Below are positions 7,691-15,873 of a stretch of DNA of 45,093 nucleotides, one piece after another (the stretch's first letter is position 1; each line of letters begins with the position of its first letter). Source of the DNA: an uncultured Collinsella sp. (GTDB lineage Bacteria > Actinomycetota > Coriobacteriia > Coriobacteriales > Coriobacteriaceae). The position numbers and the translations under genes are program-made. The notes below the pieces were generated by a model. It was not told the DNA's origin. It was given only the letters and a program-made list of their open reading frames with translations, and searched no databases. The stretch lies in assembly GCA_958435545.1 (NCBI GenBank), contig CAUBGU010000003.1, positions 1-45,093 on the forward strand, given 5' to 3'.

Positions 7691-7825
7691 TCTCAATCTG
7701 TAACAGGTAGACGAGGAAATGGGTTCTAGCTGTTACAGATCGAGATTATCTCTTCAGGGGGATTCGAATGTCTCGATCTGTAACATCTGGACGAGGATTT
7801 ATCCTCTAGATGTTACAGATTGAGA
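7691..7825. repeat. Two tandem 55-bp inverted repeats, 80 bp period
   Basis: Unit 1 (7691-7745) has arms TCTCAATCTGTAACAG and CTGTTACAGATCGAGA. Unit 2 (7771-7825) has arms TCTCGATCTGTAACATCTGG and CTAGATGTTACAGATTGAGA. Both keep GACGAGGA in the centre (at 7710 and 7790), exactly 80 bp apart. Unit 2 also has an inner GAGGAT-TT-ATCCTC hairpin. The copies differ at compensating positions near the stem base (A/C against G/T), suggesting that the stem structure matters. Confidence 0.7.
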
Positions 7826-7843
7826 TAATCGCGTCGCGAAAAT

Positions 7844-7883
7844 AAAAACCTCCGCAGGGGTGCTTCCCTTGCGGAGGTTTTTT
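7844..7883 (-). terminator. Rho-independent terminator of dxs
   Basis: On the minus strand AAAAAACCTCCGC, an inner AAGGG/CCCT pairing and GCGGAGGTTTTTAT form a strong hairpin with a T run directly after the dxs stop codon. Confidence 0.9.
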
Positions 7884-9663
7884 ACTCGTTGAGTAGTCTT
7901 ACGGCTTCGGCGGCCATGTTCTCGACCGTCATGCCGTTCTGCGCGAGCAGCTCGTTGGGGTCGTAGCGGTCGGGAAAGCCCTTGGCGATGCCAAAGGTGC
8001 GCGTGCGCACTGGCGTGCAGGCCAAGTAGCACGCGACACGCTCGCCCCAGCCGCCGTCCAAGATGCCGTCCTCGAGGGTGACGACGACGCGATGCTCGGC
8101 GGCAAGGCTGTCGAGGAGCTTGCGGTCGAGCTCGGTTGCAAAGCGCGGGTTGACGAGCGTGGCCTCGATGCCGTACTCGGCAGCCAAGCGGTTTGCCACG
8201 TGCTCGCCCAGCTCAAAGAAATCTCCAAGCGCAAGCACGGCTACATCGCGGCCCTGACGCGCGACGTTGTAGCGCACGACGCTGTAATCGGCGCCCTCGG
8301 CGGGCGCCAGATCGGGACGGCTTACCAGGCCGATGCCCGGTACGCGGATTGCCACGGGATGCTCGCGGTGGTCGAGCGACCAGCTCAGCATGGACAGGTA
8401 TTCTTCCATGCAGGCCGGTGCCAGGTAGCGCATGTTGGGAAGTCCGCCCAGCATGGAAATATCAAAGAACGAGAGGTGCGTCTCGGACGTTGTGCCAAAG
8501 ACCGAAGCGCCAAACACCAGGATGGTTGCGGGGGCGTCGTTGAGGCACAGGTCGTGCCACAGTTCATCGTAGGCGCGCTGCAAAAACGTGCCGTATGCGC
8601 CAAAGACCGGCTTGGCGCCGGCGCTGGCGAGCGCGGTGGCAAAGGTGACGGCGTGCTCTTCGGCAATGCCCACGTCGACAAACTGCTTGCCTGCCGCGGC
8701 GCGAAGCTCGGGCGTAAAGCCCATGATATAGGGCGTGGCAGCCGTGATAGCGACAACCTGCGGGTCGTTCGCGATAGCGGCGTTGAGTGCCTCGCTCGTA
8801 ATATCGGCATAGGTGCGCGGTGCGGGCTCGCTCGGGTGGCCCGGGCAAAGTTTGCGACCGGTTGCCATATCGAAGGGTCCCACATGATGCCAGTGCTCGG
8901 GGTCGCTCTGGGCTGGCTCAAAGCCCTTGCCCTTGGCGGTGGAGACGTGCAGCACGATGGGATGATCGATATCGCGCAGCTCCTGCAGCGTATCGACCAG
9001 CGCTTGGACATCGTTACCGGCGTCCAGGTAGCGATAGTCGAGCCCCAGCGCGCGGAAAACGTTGCGCTCGCAGGTGCCGTTGCTGGCGCGCAGCTCGGCC
9101 AGATTGCGATACAGACCACCGTGGTTTTCGGCAATGGACTGGTCGTTATCGTTGACGATAATGATCAAGTTGCTGTCGAGATCGGCGGCATTGTTAAAGC
9201 CCTCAAACGCCAGACCGCCCGAAAGCGAGCCGTCGCCAATAACGGTAATGACGTTATACGTGTCGCCCGCCAGGTCGCGCGCGTGGGCAAGACCGCAGCC
9301 CAAGCTCACCGAGGTCGAGGTGTGACCCATGGCAAACAGGTCATGCTCGGACTCGTCGGGATTGGCAAAGCCAGAGGCCTCGCCATAACGCTCCGGATCG
9401 ATATAGGTGTACGCGCGCCCGGTCAGCGCCTTGTGGGCGTAGGTCTGGTGCGAAACGTCAAAGACAAGCTTGTCGATGGGGGAGTTAAACACGCGATGGA
9501 GTGCGACCGTGAGTTCAACGACGCCTAGGTTGGGGGCAACGTGTCCGCCGACAGCGGCGGAGCTTTCGAGGATGGCGTGGCGAATCTCGTCGCAGAGCTG
9601 CGGGAGCTCGGCGCGATTAAGAGCCTTGACGTCCTCGGGCGTTGTCGTTTGCGTAAGCAGCAT
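7882..9663 (-). CDS. dxs: 1-deoxy-D-xylulose-5-phosphate synthase
   Basis: Thiamine-diphosphate enzyme that joins pyruvate and glyceraldehyde-3-phosphate, the first step of the MEP isoprenoid pathway; its product also feeds thiamine and pyridoxal synthesis. The 593 residues are slightly short against the usual 620-640. Motifs: HVAPNLGVVELTVALHRVF, FDVSHQTYAHKALTGR (catalytic His), MGHTSTS, the ThDP motif VIGDGSLSGGLAFEGFNNA, and the pyrimidine-domain motif VGIAEEHAVTFATALA with the key Glu. The His motif reads DVSHQTYAHK where most enzymes have DVGHQxYxHK, and the region around HDLFAMGHTSTSVSLGCGLA is also divergent, so it belongs to a diverged DXS subgroup. ATG 9663 has only a distant GGAG. 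The gene is single, with its own terminator, and divergent from the HD gene. Confidence 0.88.
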   Translation of the reverse strand: MLLTQTTTPEDVKALNRAELPQLCDEIRHAILESSAAVGGHVAPNLGVVELTVALHRVFNSPIDKLVFDVSHQTYAHKALTGRAYTYIDPERYGEASGFANPDESEHDLFAMGHTSTSVSLGCGLAHARDLAGDTYNVITVIGDGSLSGGLAFEGFNNAADLDSNLIIIVNDNDQSIAENHGGLYRNLAELRASNGTCERNVFRALGLDYRYLDAGNDVQALVDTLQELRDIDHPIVLHVSTAKGKGFEPAQSDPEHWHHVGPFDMATGRKLCPGHPSEPAPRTYADITSEALNAAIANDPQVVAITAATPYIMGFTPELRAAAGKQFVDVGIAEEHAVTFATALASAGAKPVFGAYGTFLQRAYDELWHDLCLNDAPATILVFGASVFGTTSETHLSFFDISMLGGLPNMRYLAPACMEEYLSMLSWSLDHREHPVAIRVPGIGLVSRPDLAPAEGADYSVVRYNVARQGRDVAVLALGDFFELGEHVANRLAAEYGIEATLVNPRFATELDRKLLDSLAAEHRVVVTLEDGILDGGWGERVACYLACTPVRTRTFGIAKGFPDRYDPNELLAQNGMTVENMAAEAVRLLNE

Positions 9664-9775
9664 CGTTGTGGGTTACTCCATGCGAATCGTGCGCCGGCAC
9701 TCCCTCGGCCGGCACAATTGCACAAGACAGTCTCGCACATTTTGGCGTTTGATATGTGACGGCGGCGCGGTAATT

Positions 9776-9805
9776 CGCCAACTGGCGGGGCAAAACGTTT
9801 TGTCC
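9776..9805. promoter_or_regulatory. Adjacent palindromes between dxs and the HD gene
   Basis: CGCCA-AC-TGGCG (9776-9787) is followed directly by the perfect 12-bp palindrome CAAAACGTTTTG (9791-9802), flanked by GGG/TCC. The CG-centred A/T-flanked palindrome resembles LacI-family operators. It lies in the divergent intergenic region of 228 bp and could act on either gene (inference). Confidence 0.4.
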
Positions 9806-9891
9806 GATGCCATACTGGTAGATTCGATGATGATTTTATTCAATGCGTGCAGGCCGTGGCTTGCCGCCGTGAGCCGCTGGAAGGAGGCAGC

Positions 9892-10428
9892 ATGTCTGAT
9901 GCCGTTCGTGCCGAGAAAATCGCGCACGAGGTCGACTATGCCGCCCACCAGCTGGCCCAGGCGGGCCGCTTGGACCTGACGCACGAGTTTATCCAGCATG
10001 GCGACGTGACGGTCTATGCACATGTGACTTCGGTAGCGCGGGCGAGCCTGTCCTTTGCCGAGCGCTTGGGCCGTGCTGGCATTTCGGTCGACCGTGCATC
10101 GCTGTTGCGCGGAGCCTTGTTACACGATTACTTTCTCTACGATTGGCATGACCCCGATCCGAGCCATCGACTGCACGGATTTCGGCATCCATTTTTTGCC
10201 CTGGCACGTGCCGAAGAGGATTTTGAGCTGACGCCGCGCGAACGGAATATTATCGCGCGACATATGTTTCCGCTGGTGCCAGTGCCGCCGACGTGTCGCG
10301 AGGCATGGATTGTGTGCCTGGCTGATAAGTGGTGCGCGCTGCGCGAGACGGTCGCCGGCCGTCTGCCGCGCAAGGACGAGGCTGACGATGGCATGAGTAA
10401 AGCATCGAGCGAAAAGAGGAGAGGGTAG
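9892..10428 (+). CDS. HD-domain phosphohydrolase-like protein
   Basis: Soluble 178-aa protein with a metal-binding HD domain. The four ligand sites are visible in order: YAHVTSV, ALLHDYFLYDW, IARHMFPL and LADKWCAL. The fold is used by phosphatases of nucleotides and small phosphorylated molecules; the substrate cannot be read here. AAGGAGG four bases before ATG 9892 fixes the start, although the frame is open further upstream. The next gene starts 3 nt after the stop, so the two are co-expressed. This pairing of a short HD protein with a PF06541-type membrane protein suggests a shared but unknown role. Confidence 0.8.
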   Translation: MSDAVRAEKIAHEVDYAAHQLAQAGRLDLTHEFIQHGDVTVYAHVTSVARASLSFAERLGRAGISVDRASLLRGALLHDYFLYDWHDPDPSHRLHGFRHPFFALARAEEDFELTPRERNIIARHMFPLVPVPPTCREAWIVCLADKWCALRETVAGRLPRKDEADDGMSKASSEKRRG

Positions 10429-10431
10429 ACG

Positions 10432-11451
10432 GTGGAAACCGCGATTGATATGGCGTTTGGCGGCGCGACGCTTGCCGCCTGTCCACTCTCGGCACTGGTG
10501 CTCTCGTTTGCCTTTTACGGGTTTTGCGGCTGGGCATGGGAGTCGACAGTATGCGCCATGCTTAACCAAGGACGCTTCGCCAACAGCGGATTCTTGCTGG
10601 GGCCGTGTTGTCCTATCTATGGTGTGGGCGGCATAGCCTGCTGGCTTTTGCTGCGTGGGATTCCGGATGCCTCGGGCCAGTTTGTCGCGGCGGCGCTTGT
10701 ATGCAGCGTAATCGAGTACAGCGTTGGGCTTCTATTGGAAAAGACAACAGGCGCGCGCTTTTGGGATTACTCGCACCTGCCGTTTAACCTGCACGGACGC
10801 ATCTGTCTGTACTGGGCCTGCGCGTTTGGCCTGGGTGCGCTGTGCATTTGCCGTTTAGTGGAGCCGGCATTGCTGGGGCTGCTCGGCCATCTGCCGGTGC
10901 TGATTGTGCGGCTGGCGGCCTTTATCGTCGCGGTCGCGATGATGGTCGATGCGGTGTGCTCTTTGGCCAGCTGGCGCCGTTTGTCCGATCAGCTGGAGCG
11001 TGTGCGCGCCGACCTTGCCGACCGCATCAACGAGTCGCTTGCCGACGCGTCTGACTCCATGCTCGAACGTATTCCCGATTCGGCGATCGACTCGGTGGCG
11101 CAGACGCATATCCGCAGCCGTGCCGTTAACGCGTGGCTGGCCGAGCTGGGCGACGCAACGCTCGATGCCCTGCGTGAGAAGGCTTCGATGCCGACGTTTA
11201 TCTCGGACGGCGCTCATGGCCTGGCGCTTGCCGCCCGCCGCGTGGCCGATGCCGCGCCGAGCGTGCCCCATCCATCGCTCGCCCGTCTCCGTGCCGGCAG
11301 GCGCGCGAACCGTCCGGTGCCGAGTGTGTCGCTCAGTCGTCGCGACCTGCGCTTCTTCAATGCCTTCCCGCGCTTGCGCATCAACCGCTACGAGGGTGTC
11401 ATTCGAGCAACTAATCTCCGCGACCGCGCTCACGAGCTGTTTCGGCGCTAA
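10432..11451 (+). CDS. PF06541-type membrane protein (putative ABC-transporter type IV family)
   Basis: 339-aa protein starting at GTG 10432, directly after the HD gene. The N-terminal half has about five membrane segments and the family signature: FYGFCGWAWESTVCAML, FANSGFLLGPCCPIYGVGGI, LEKTTGARFWDYS and FNLHGRICLYWACAFGL. The C-terminal half (from about residue 180) is cytoplasmic, rich in Arg and Ala, and predicted helical, ending in RRDLRFFNAFPRLRINRYE, a stretch found in Coriobacteriia members of the group. No function is established for the family despite the transporter label in its name. The gene is followed by a palindrome-rich spacer. Confidence 0.75.
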   Translation: METAIDMAFGGATLAACPLSALVLSFAFYGFCGWAWESTVCAMLNQGRFANSGFLLGPCCPIYGVGGIACWLLLRGIPDASGQFVAAALVCSVIEYSVGLLLEKTTGARFWDYSHLPFNLHGRICLYWACAFGLGALCICRLVEPALLGLLGHLPVLIVRLAAFIVAVAMMVDAVCSLASWRRLSDQLERVRADLADRINESLADASDSMLERIPDSAIDSVAQTHIRSRAVNAWLAELGDATLDALREKASMPTFISDGAHGLALAARRVADAAPSVPHPSLARLRAGRRANRPVPSVSLSRRDLRFFNAFPRLRINRYEGVIRATNLRDRAHELFRR

Positions 11452-11481
11452 GAGCTGGAGTCGTAGAGGCGCCTTGCAAGC

Positions 11482-11626
11482 GCGTGTTTCCTAGGGAAGT
11501 CACCTTATCGCTCTGCCCAATCGTGATTCCCCTAGGGAAAACACGCTACTGTCGTCGCCGACTGTGATTCCCCTAGGGAAAACACGCTAAAGAGCTCCTA
11601 GCCGTGTTTCCCCTAGGGGAATCACG
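11482..11626. repeat. Left cluster of four CCTAGG-centred palindromes
   Basis: Palindromes of about 22-24 bp lie at 11482-11503, 11522-11545, 11564-11587 and 11603-11626, each of the form GTGATTCCCCTAGGGAAAAC plus ACG. The last three and the spacers between them (for example ACGCTAAAGAGC) recur almost unchanged at 12941-13044 on the other side of the next gene. No gene lies in 11452-11858 apart from these repeats. Confidence 0.85.
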
Positions 11627-11858
11627 TTTGAACTGAGGCTACGAGGCGTCATTGATGCCAGGGGGCCTAGAGAGGGCAAGGAAACTGCCGCCTGCACCTC
11701 GAGGACAACCGTTCACCGAGCGACGTAGTTGTGGTGTGCGCCGGGATGACGTCTTTGACCTGCGGCGTCAAGCAGTACGTCAAGCTTTTGGTCAGTTAAT
11801 GGCAAGAGATTGGCAAGGTGCCTTTTGGCTATGCTGCCTCTATTGGGAGGTGGCTTTC

Positions 11859-12839
11859 GTGAGGAATACCAGCGCACGGCAAAGGATTGAAGAACAGCTC
11901 GATGGGGCGGAGCGCTTGCAGCGTTGTCTAGTGCCCAAAACTAGGGCGGATCGCGAAGCACTTCGTCGCGCCGTAGCGGCAGGGGTGGCCGTGCGTCCGT
12001 TTAGCGGGATGTTCATGCGCGCCTCCACGTGGGATGCGCTCAAGACGAGTCCGCGCGTTCGTTGGCGCTATGTTCAAAATACGTTTCTCGACGAGCACCC
12101 TGACGAGGCCGTCTGTTCCTTTTCTGCTGCGCTTGACCATGGACTTTGGGTTTCGAAGAAATATCTGGACACAATCCATCTTGTAGCTAGCGGGCGCTCG
12201 CATGGTAGGTGCGGTACGGGAATCCATCGGCATGAGTGCCCTCTAAATGAGATCGAGCTAAACGGCACCGTGAAACGAACGACGCTAGAACGAACGGTGC
12301 TCGACTGCTCACTTGTTGCTTCTTTTGAAGACGGTCTGGCTATAGCTGATAGCGCCCTGCGGTTCTGTAAGCTTGATATCCAAAAGTATCGCGACTATGT
12401 TGAAGCGCTGGCGCGATGTCGTTCTGGGGCCTTGTGCGCTGAGATGGTAGCGCGCTATGCCGATGGCGCTTCGGAAGGCGGCGGCGAATCCATCGTGCGC
12501 GGATTGATTATCGCGCTGGGTTACCTTCCTCCGACCATGTTGCAAGCCGAGTTTGTTGACCCGATCGATGGCGGTGCGATTCGTGCCGATATGTACTACG
12601 AGTTGCCGAATGGGCTTCGCTTAATTATTGAGGTCGATGGTTTTGGCAAATACGTTGGTGCGGACGGCCTGGGAAAAGAAATGCAAAGGCGTTTGGTTGC
12701 AGAGCGTCAACGAGAGTCGCACATTACGGCTCTGGGCATTCCGGTCATGAGGGTGCAATTTAGTCGCGTGTACGAGGACGGTTATCTCGAACATCTACTG
12801 AGGCGTTTCGGCGTGCCAAAAGTCGCTCCTCATATGTAG
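11859..12839 (+). CDS. AbiEi-like / DUF559-type protein with PD-(D/E)XK nuclease-like C-terminus
   Basis: 326-aa protein starting at GTG 11859, which has GGGAGG eight bases upstream; the frame stays open to 11652 but those codons cover spacer sequence. The N-terminal region (RLQRCLVPKTRADREALRRA, then VRPFSGMFMRASTW) resembles the winged-helix start of AbiEi-type regulators. The middle segment (LNGTVKRTTLERTVLDCSL) matches the conserved centre of these proteins. The C-terminal 100 residues look like a Vsr/DUF559 restriction-like fold: GGGESIVRGLI, RADMYYELPNGLRLIIEVDG (D...E-x-D), then RLVAERQRESHITALGIPVMR. It could be a nuclease, or a regulator with a degenerate nuclease fold. No toxin partner (AbiEii) is adjacent. 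The gene is bracketed by near-identical palindrome clusters, so it may be a mobile cassette. Confidence 0.65.
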   Translation: MRNTSARQRIEEQLDGAERLQRCLVPKTRADREALRRAVAAGVAVRPFSGMFMRASTWDALKTSPRVRWRYVQNTFLDEHPDEAVCSFSAALDHGLWVSKKYLDTIHLVASGRSHGRCGTGIHRHECPLNEIELNGTVKRTTLERTVLDCSLVASFEDGLAIADSALRFCKLDIQKYRDYVEALARCRSGALCAEMVARYADGASEGGGESIVRGLIIALGYLPPTMLQAEFVDPIDGGAIRADMYYELPNGLRLIIEVDGFGKYVGADGLGKEMQRRLVAERQRESHITALGIPVMRVQFSRVYEDGYLEHLLRRFGVPKVAPHM

Positions 12840-12940
12840 TGTTGGGCAGTGGAGGAGATGCTGATAAGGGTTTTTGCGTGGTATGGCTTTTGATATGGTC
12901 GTCAGCTTCTTAAGGGGGCGTTACCCTGCTCCGCCCAGTT

Positions 12941-13044
12941 GTGATCTCCCTAGGGAAAACACGTTACTGCCGACACCGACTGTGATTCCCCTAGGGAAAA
13001 CACGCTAAAGAGCGCCTGGCCGTGTTTTCCCTAGGGGAATCACG
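12941..13044. repeat. Right cluster of three CCTAGG-centred palindromes
   Basis: Palindromes at 12941-12963, 12982-13005 and 13021-13044 repeat the last three units of the left cluster in the same order and orientation, including spacers (ACACCGACTGTGATTCCCC, then CACGCTAAAGAGC). By eye about nine bases in ten agree over ~105 bp. The rest of 12840-13298 shows no further gene or clear promoter. Confidence 0.85.
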
Positions 13045-13298
13045 GACGAATCTGATGCGGAGTCTGCCTTGGGATTGCCTTACCTCTGCATATAGCTGAT
13101 TTGAAATGCGGGCATAGATGGCCTCTTGATTTACGCGTTTCCCATTGGTTTCGCGCCCGTTGCCGCGCCGTTTCCAAGATTGCGGCACCGTTTCCATTCG
13201 ACAACGCAGCGTTTAACAACGCCGTATCTGGTCTACACCAGTTGCCCCTCGGCCGCATTATGGGCGCCGACAACGTTCATGCGACCAAGGGGGAGCGA

Positions 13299-14576
13299 AT
13301 GTACGATACGGGATCGACAACGTTTATGCTCATCTGCACCATGCTCGTGTTTTTAATGACACCGGGTCTGGCGTTTTTCTATGGCGGCCTGTCCAGGCGC
13401 AAAAATGTCATCAACACCATGCTTATGTGCTTTGGTGCCATTGGCTTGGTCGGTGTGCTGTGGATTGTCGCCGGCTGGTCGCTGGCCTACGGTGGCGACG
13501 GTTCCAGCCCGTTTATTGGCGGCTTTGACCAGCTGCTGTGCCTGCCGGTGCTCAACCAGGTGCTGCAGGCGGCCGAGGGCAATGCTGCGGACGGTGCCGT
13601 CTATCCTCAGATCATCAACATCGCCTTCCAGATGGCGTTTGCCATGATCACGGCCGCTATCGTCACGGGCAGCCTGGCCGGCCGCGTTAAGTTTGGTGCC
13701 ATGACGGCCTTCCTGGGCATTTGGCTGCTCGTGGTCTATGCGCCGCTCGCCCACATGGTCTGGGGCGGCGAGGGCTCCTTTATCGGCGACATCATCGGCG
13801 CGCTCGACTTTGCCGGCGGTGACGTGGTGCACATTTCGTCCGGTCTGACGGGCCTGATTCTCTGCTTAATGCTCGGCCGTCGTCGCGGCTTTGGCATGGT
13901 GAGCTATCGTCCGCATAACGTGCCGTTTGTGGCGCTCGGCGCCGGCCTGCTTTGGTTTGGCTGGTTTGGCTTTAACGGCGGCAGCGAGTTTAAGGCCGAC
14001 GCCGTGGCGGCGCTTGCCATCCTCAACACCGTGACGGCCAGCGCGGCGGGCATGGTCTCGTGGCTTGCCGTCGAGCGCGTGCACACCGGTCGCCCCACGC
14101 TGGTGGGTGCCAGCACCGGTCTGGTTGCGGGTCTCGTGGTGGTCACGCCGGGCGCGGGCTTTGTCGAACCGTGGGCAGCGCTGGTCATGGGCCTGATCGT
14201 GTCTCCCGTCTGCTACTTGGCCATCAGTCATCTCAAGACCAAGTTCGGCTACGACGACGCGCTCGACGCGTTTGGCTGCCACGGTATCGGCGGCATCTTG
14301 GGCGGCGTGCTCACGGGCCTGTTCTGCGTGCCGGAGCTCTCGTGGACCGGTAAGGGCGGCCTGTTCTACACGGGCGACATGTCGCTGCTCGTTTCGCAGA
14401 TTCTGGGCATTGTGGTGACGGTCGTCATTGTGCTGGTGCTCGATCTGGTGATCGCCACGGTGGTCAAGGCGCTGTTCCACGGCAGCCTGCGTGTGGACGA
14501 GGCCGACGAGGCGCTGGGCTTGGATGCGAGTCAGCACGGCGAGAGCGCGTATCCTTCTTTCTCCGGGCTCGATTAG
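13299..14576 (+). CDS. amt: Ammonium transporter (Amt family)
   Basis: Membrane channel for ammonium uptake, 425 aa from ATG 13299, which follows AAGGGGGAG; the frame is open further upstream but there is no better start. About eleven membrane segments. Signatures: FFYGGLSRRKNV after the first helix, DFAGGDVVHISSGLTGLI, LLWFGWFGFNGGSEF, and FGCHGIGGILGGVLTGLF, which hold the pore residues including a conserved His. The C-terminal tail (RVDEADEALGLDASQHGESAY) is the part that usually meets the PII protein. The PII gene follows downstream across a long inverted repeat, matching the widespread amtB-glnK pair. Confidence 0.95.
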   Translation: MYDTGSTTFMLICTMLVFLMTPGLAFFYGGLSRRKNVINTMLMCFGAIGLVGVLWIVAGWSLAYGGDGSSPFIGGFDQLLCLPVLNQVLQAAEGNAADGAVYPQIINIAFQMAFAMITAAIVTGSLAGRVKFGAMTAFLGIWLLVVYAPLAHMVWGGEGSFIGDIIGALDFAGGDVVHISSGLTGLILCLMLGRRRGFGMVSYRPHNVPFVALGAGLLWFGWFGFNGGSEFKADAVAALAILNTVTASAAGMVSWLAVERVHTGRPTLVGASTGLVAGLVVVTPGAGFVEPWAALVMGLIVSPVCYLAISHLKTKFGYDDALDAFGCHGIGGILGGVLTGLFCVPELSWTGKGGLFYTGDMSLLVSQILGIVVTVVIVLVLDLVIATVVKALFHGSLRVDEADEALGLDASQHGESAYPSFSGLD

Positions 14577-14578
14577 CA

Positions 14579-14685
14579 GCACGGCTTTCCAGGCACCCGA
14601 CCTTGCCCCTCAAACCGTCGCTTGCGTACCGAAGTACGCGGCGCTCCTCTTTCGGGGCAATCTCGGGCACCTGGAAAACCCGTGC
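14579..14685. repeat. 107-nt inverted repeat between amt and the PII gene
   Basis: The outer arm 14579-14609 (GCACGGCTTTCCAGG, CACCCGA, TTGCCCC) pairs with 14654-14685 (GGGGCAA, TCGGGCACCTGG, AAAACCCGTGC) over about 30 positions with few mismatches. In the centre GCGTAC-CGAA-GTACGC (14624-14639) makes a separate stable hairpin. There is no T tract after it. It could be a transcript-stabilising or processing site, a partial terminator, or a REP-type element. Confidence 0.75.
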
Positions 14686-14731
14686 CATGTGAAGGACAAT
14701 TCATTTCTTTTATTGAAGAGAGGAATTCACT

Positions 14732-15070
14732 ATGAAGAAAATTACGGCTATTGTGCGCCAGGAAAAGCTTGAGGTTCTCAAAGATGCGCTGTTTGCTGCT
14801 GATGTTCGCGGTATGACCATCAACCAGGTGCAGGGCTGCGGCGCACAGCATGGCTGGAAGGAATACGTGCGCGGCAACGAGTTGCTCGTCAACACGATTC
14901 CCAAGGTACAGTTCACCCTTATCTGTGCCGACGAGCACGTTGACGGCATTGTCGACATCATCTGCAACGCTGCTCGCACCGGTGCCGTTGGAGACGGTAA
15001 GATTTGGGTCGAGCCGGTCGAGGAGGTCATCCGCATTCGCACCGGCGAACACGGCCCCGCCGCGGTATAG
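14732..15070 (+). CDS. Nitrogen regulatory PII protein (GlnB/GlnK family)
   Basis: 112-aa trimeric signal protein that senses 2-oxoglutarate and ATP/ADP and gates the ammonium channel. Typical sequence: MKKITAIVRQEKLEVLKDAL, VRGMTINQVQGCG, and the C-terminal GDGKIWVEPVEEVIRIRTGE. In the T-loop (WKEYVRGNELLVNTIPKV) position 51 is Leu, not the Tyr that is uridylylated in enterobacteria or adenylylated in other actinobacteria; Tyr45 is kept. So modification at Tyr51 is not possible, and control is probably by ligand binding alone (inference). GAGAGGA precedes ATG 14732. It lies 155 nt after amt. Confidence 0.93.
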   Translation: MKKITAIVRQEKLEVLKDALFAADVRGMTINQVQGCGAQHGWKEYVRGNELLVNTIPKVQFTLICADEHVDGIVDIICNAARTGAVGDGKIWVEPVEEVIRIRTGEHGPAAV

Positions 15071-15144
15071 AATCGACCGCCTGCCATCCGCAACGTTAAA
15101 ATGCTGCAATGAGGCACAAGACTTGCGTTGCGGATGGGCGGATT

Positions 15145-15807
15145 ATGGGTCGCAATAAATATCCCGAGGAGACGGTCGCGAAGATTCTCGACGCGGCACT
15201 GGAGCTATTCTGTGCACAGGGTTATGAGGGGACGAGCATTCAAGATATCGTTGACCGTCTCGATGGCATGACCAAGGGCGCTGTCTATCATCACTTCAAG
15301 AGCAAAGAAGAGATTTTCAACGCCTCGTTTGATCGGGCGATGGCTCCGATTGTTGAGCACCGTCGCTCAATGCTTGGTATCGGTAATATGACCGGAGCCC
15401 AAAAGCTCAAGCGGCTGTACGCTCCCGAGTCCGTTGTTCCGCAAATTGAGCTATGGGCACGCATACATCCTGCGGCAGATCCGGTGAAAAGCTCGCGTCT
15501 GCTGGCGATGCAGTACCAGGGCTCGTTTGACGAGTCGACCGATGGCTATCTCTTGTCAGTGATCGAGGAGGGCATCGCCGACGGCTCCATTGCGTGCGAA
15601 TGCCCGCGTGAAGCGGCGGAGGCCGTATCGTTGTTGGCGAATCTTTGGCTGCTGCCGCTGTTCCGTCCGCTTGAGACCAAGGATCGAATGCTCGCTCGCG
15701 CTCAATGTTTGGCGCAGATGGCTGCCGCGGTGGGACTCGATTTGGGGGAAGAAGTGCTTCAGACAACGGCGCAGATTTGGGACGTATGGGACCGCGCCGG
15801 GTGGTAA
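15145..15807 (+). CDS. TetR/AcrR-family repressor
   Basis: 220-aa regulator from ATG 15145; an ATG at 15109 would add 12 residues without a good ribosome site. N-terminal HTH: YPEETVAKILDAALELFCAQ, then GYEGTSIQDIVDRL and KGAVYHHFKSKEEIF, the classic TetR pattern. The C-terminal ligand domain is unassigned. It is followed by a terminator and two closely similar operator candidates, then by an MFS exporter on the same strand. It most likely represses itself and/or the exporter and releases on binding a drug or metabolite (inference from layout). Confidence 0.88.
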   Translation: MGRNKYPEETVAKILDAALELFCAQGYEGTSIQDIVDRLDGMTKGAVYHHFKSKEEIFNASFDRAMAPIVEHRRSMLGIGNMTGAQKLKRLYAPESVVPQIELWARIHPAADPVKSSRLLAMQYQGSFDESTDGYLLSVIEEGIADGSIACECPREAAEAVSLLANLWLLPLFRPLETKDRMLARAQCLAQMAAAVGLDLGEEVLQTTAQIWDVWDRAGW

Positions 15808-15812
15808 TATAG

Positions 15813-15830
15813 ATACCGACGGTATGTAAT
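15813..15830 (+). promoter_or_regulatory. Operator 1 (TetR-type)
   Basis: ATACCG-A-CGGTAT (15813-15825) is a perfect 13-bp palindrome. Its right half with flank, ACGGTATGTAAT, matches operator 2, exactly 65 bp downstream. Confidence 0.5.
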
Positions 15831-15839
15831 AGATTTGAG

Positions 15840-15863
15840 AGGGCGGCTCCGGCTGCCCTTTTC
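15840..15863 (+). terminator. Short terminator after the TetR gene
   Basis: GGGCGGC-TCCG-GCTGCCC (one G-T pair) followed by TTTTC, between the two operator candidates. It would separate the repressor transcript from the exporter. Confidence 0.65.
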
Positions 15864-15873
15864 AAGTCATTAA

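Noticed and set aside
8092..9528. Open frame of 478 codons on the plus strand opposite dxs
   Set aside because: Antisense shadow; dxs on the other strand has all catalytic motifs and a terminator.
11482..13044. Regularly spaced palindromes considered as a CRISPR array
   Set aside because: Only three or four units per side, spacers of about 15-20 bp that are the same in both clusters, and no cas genes.
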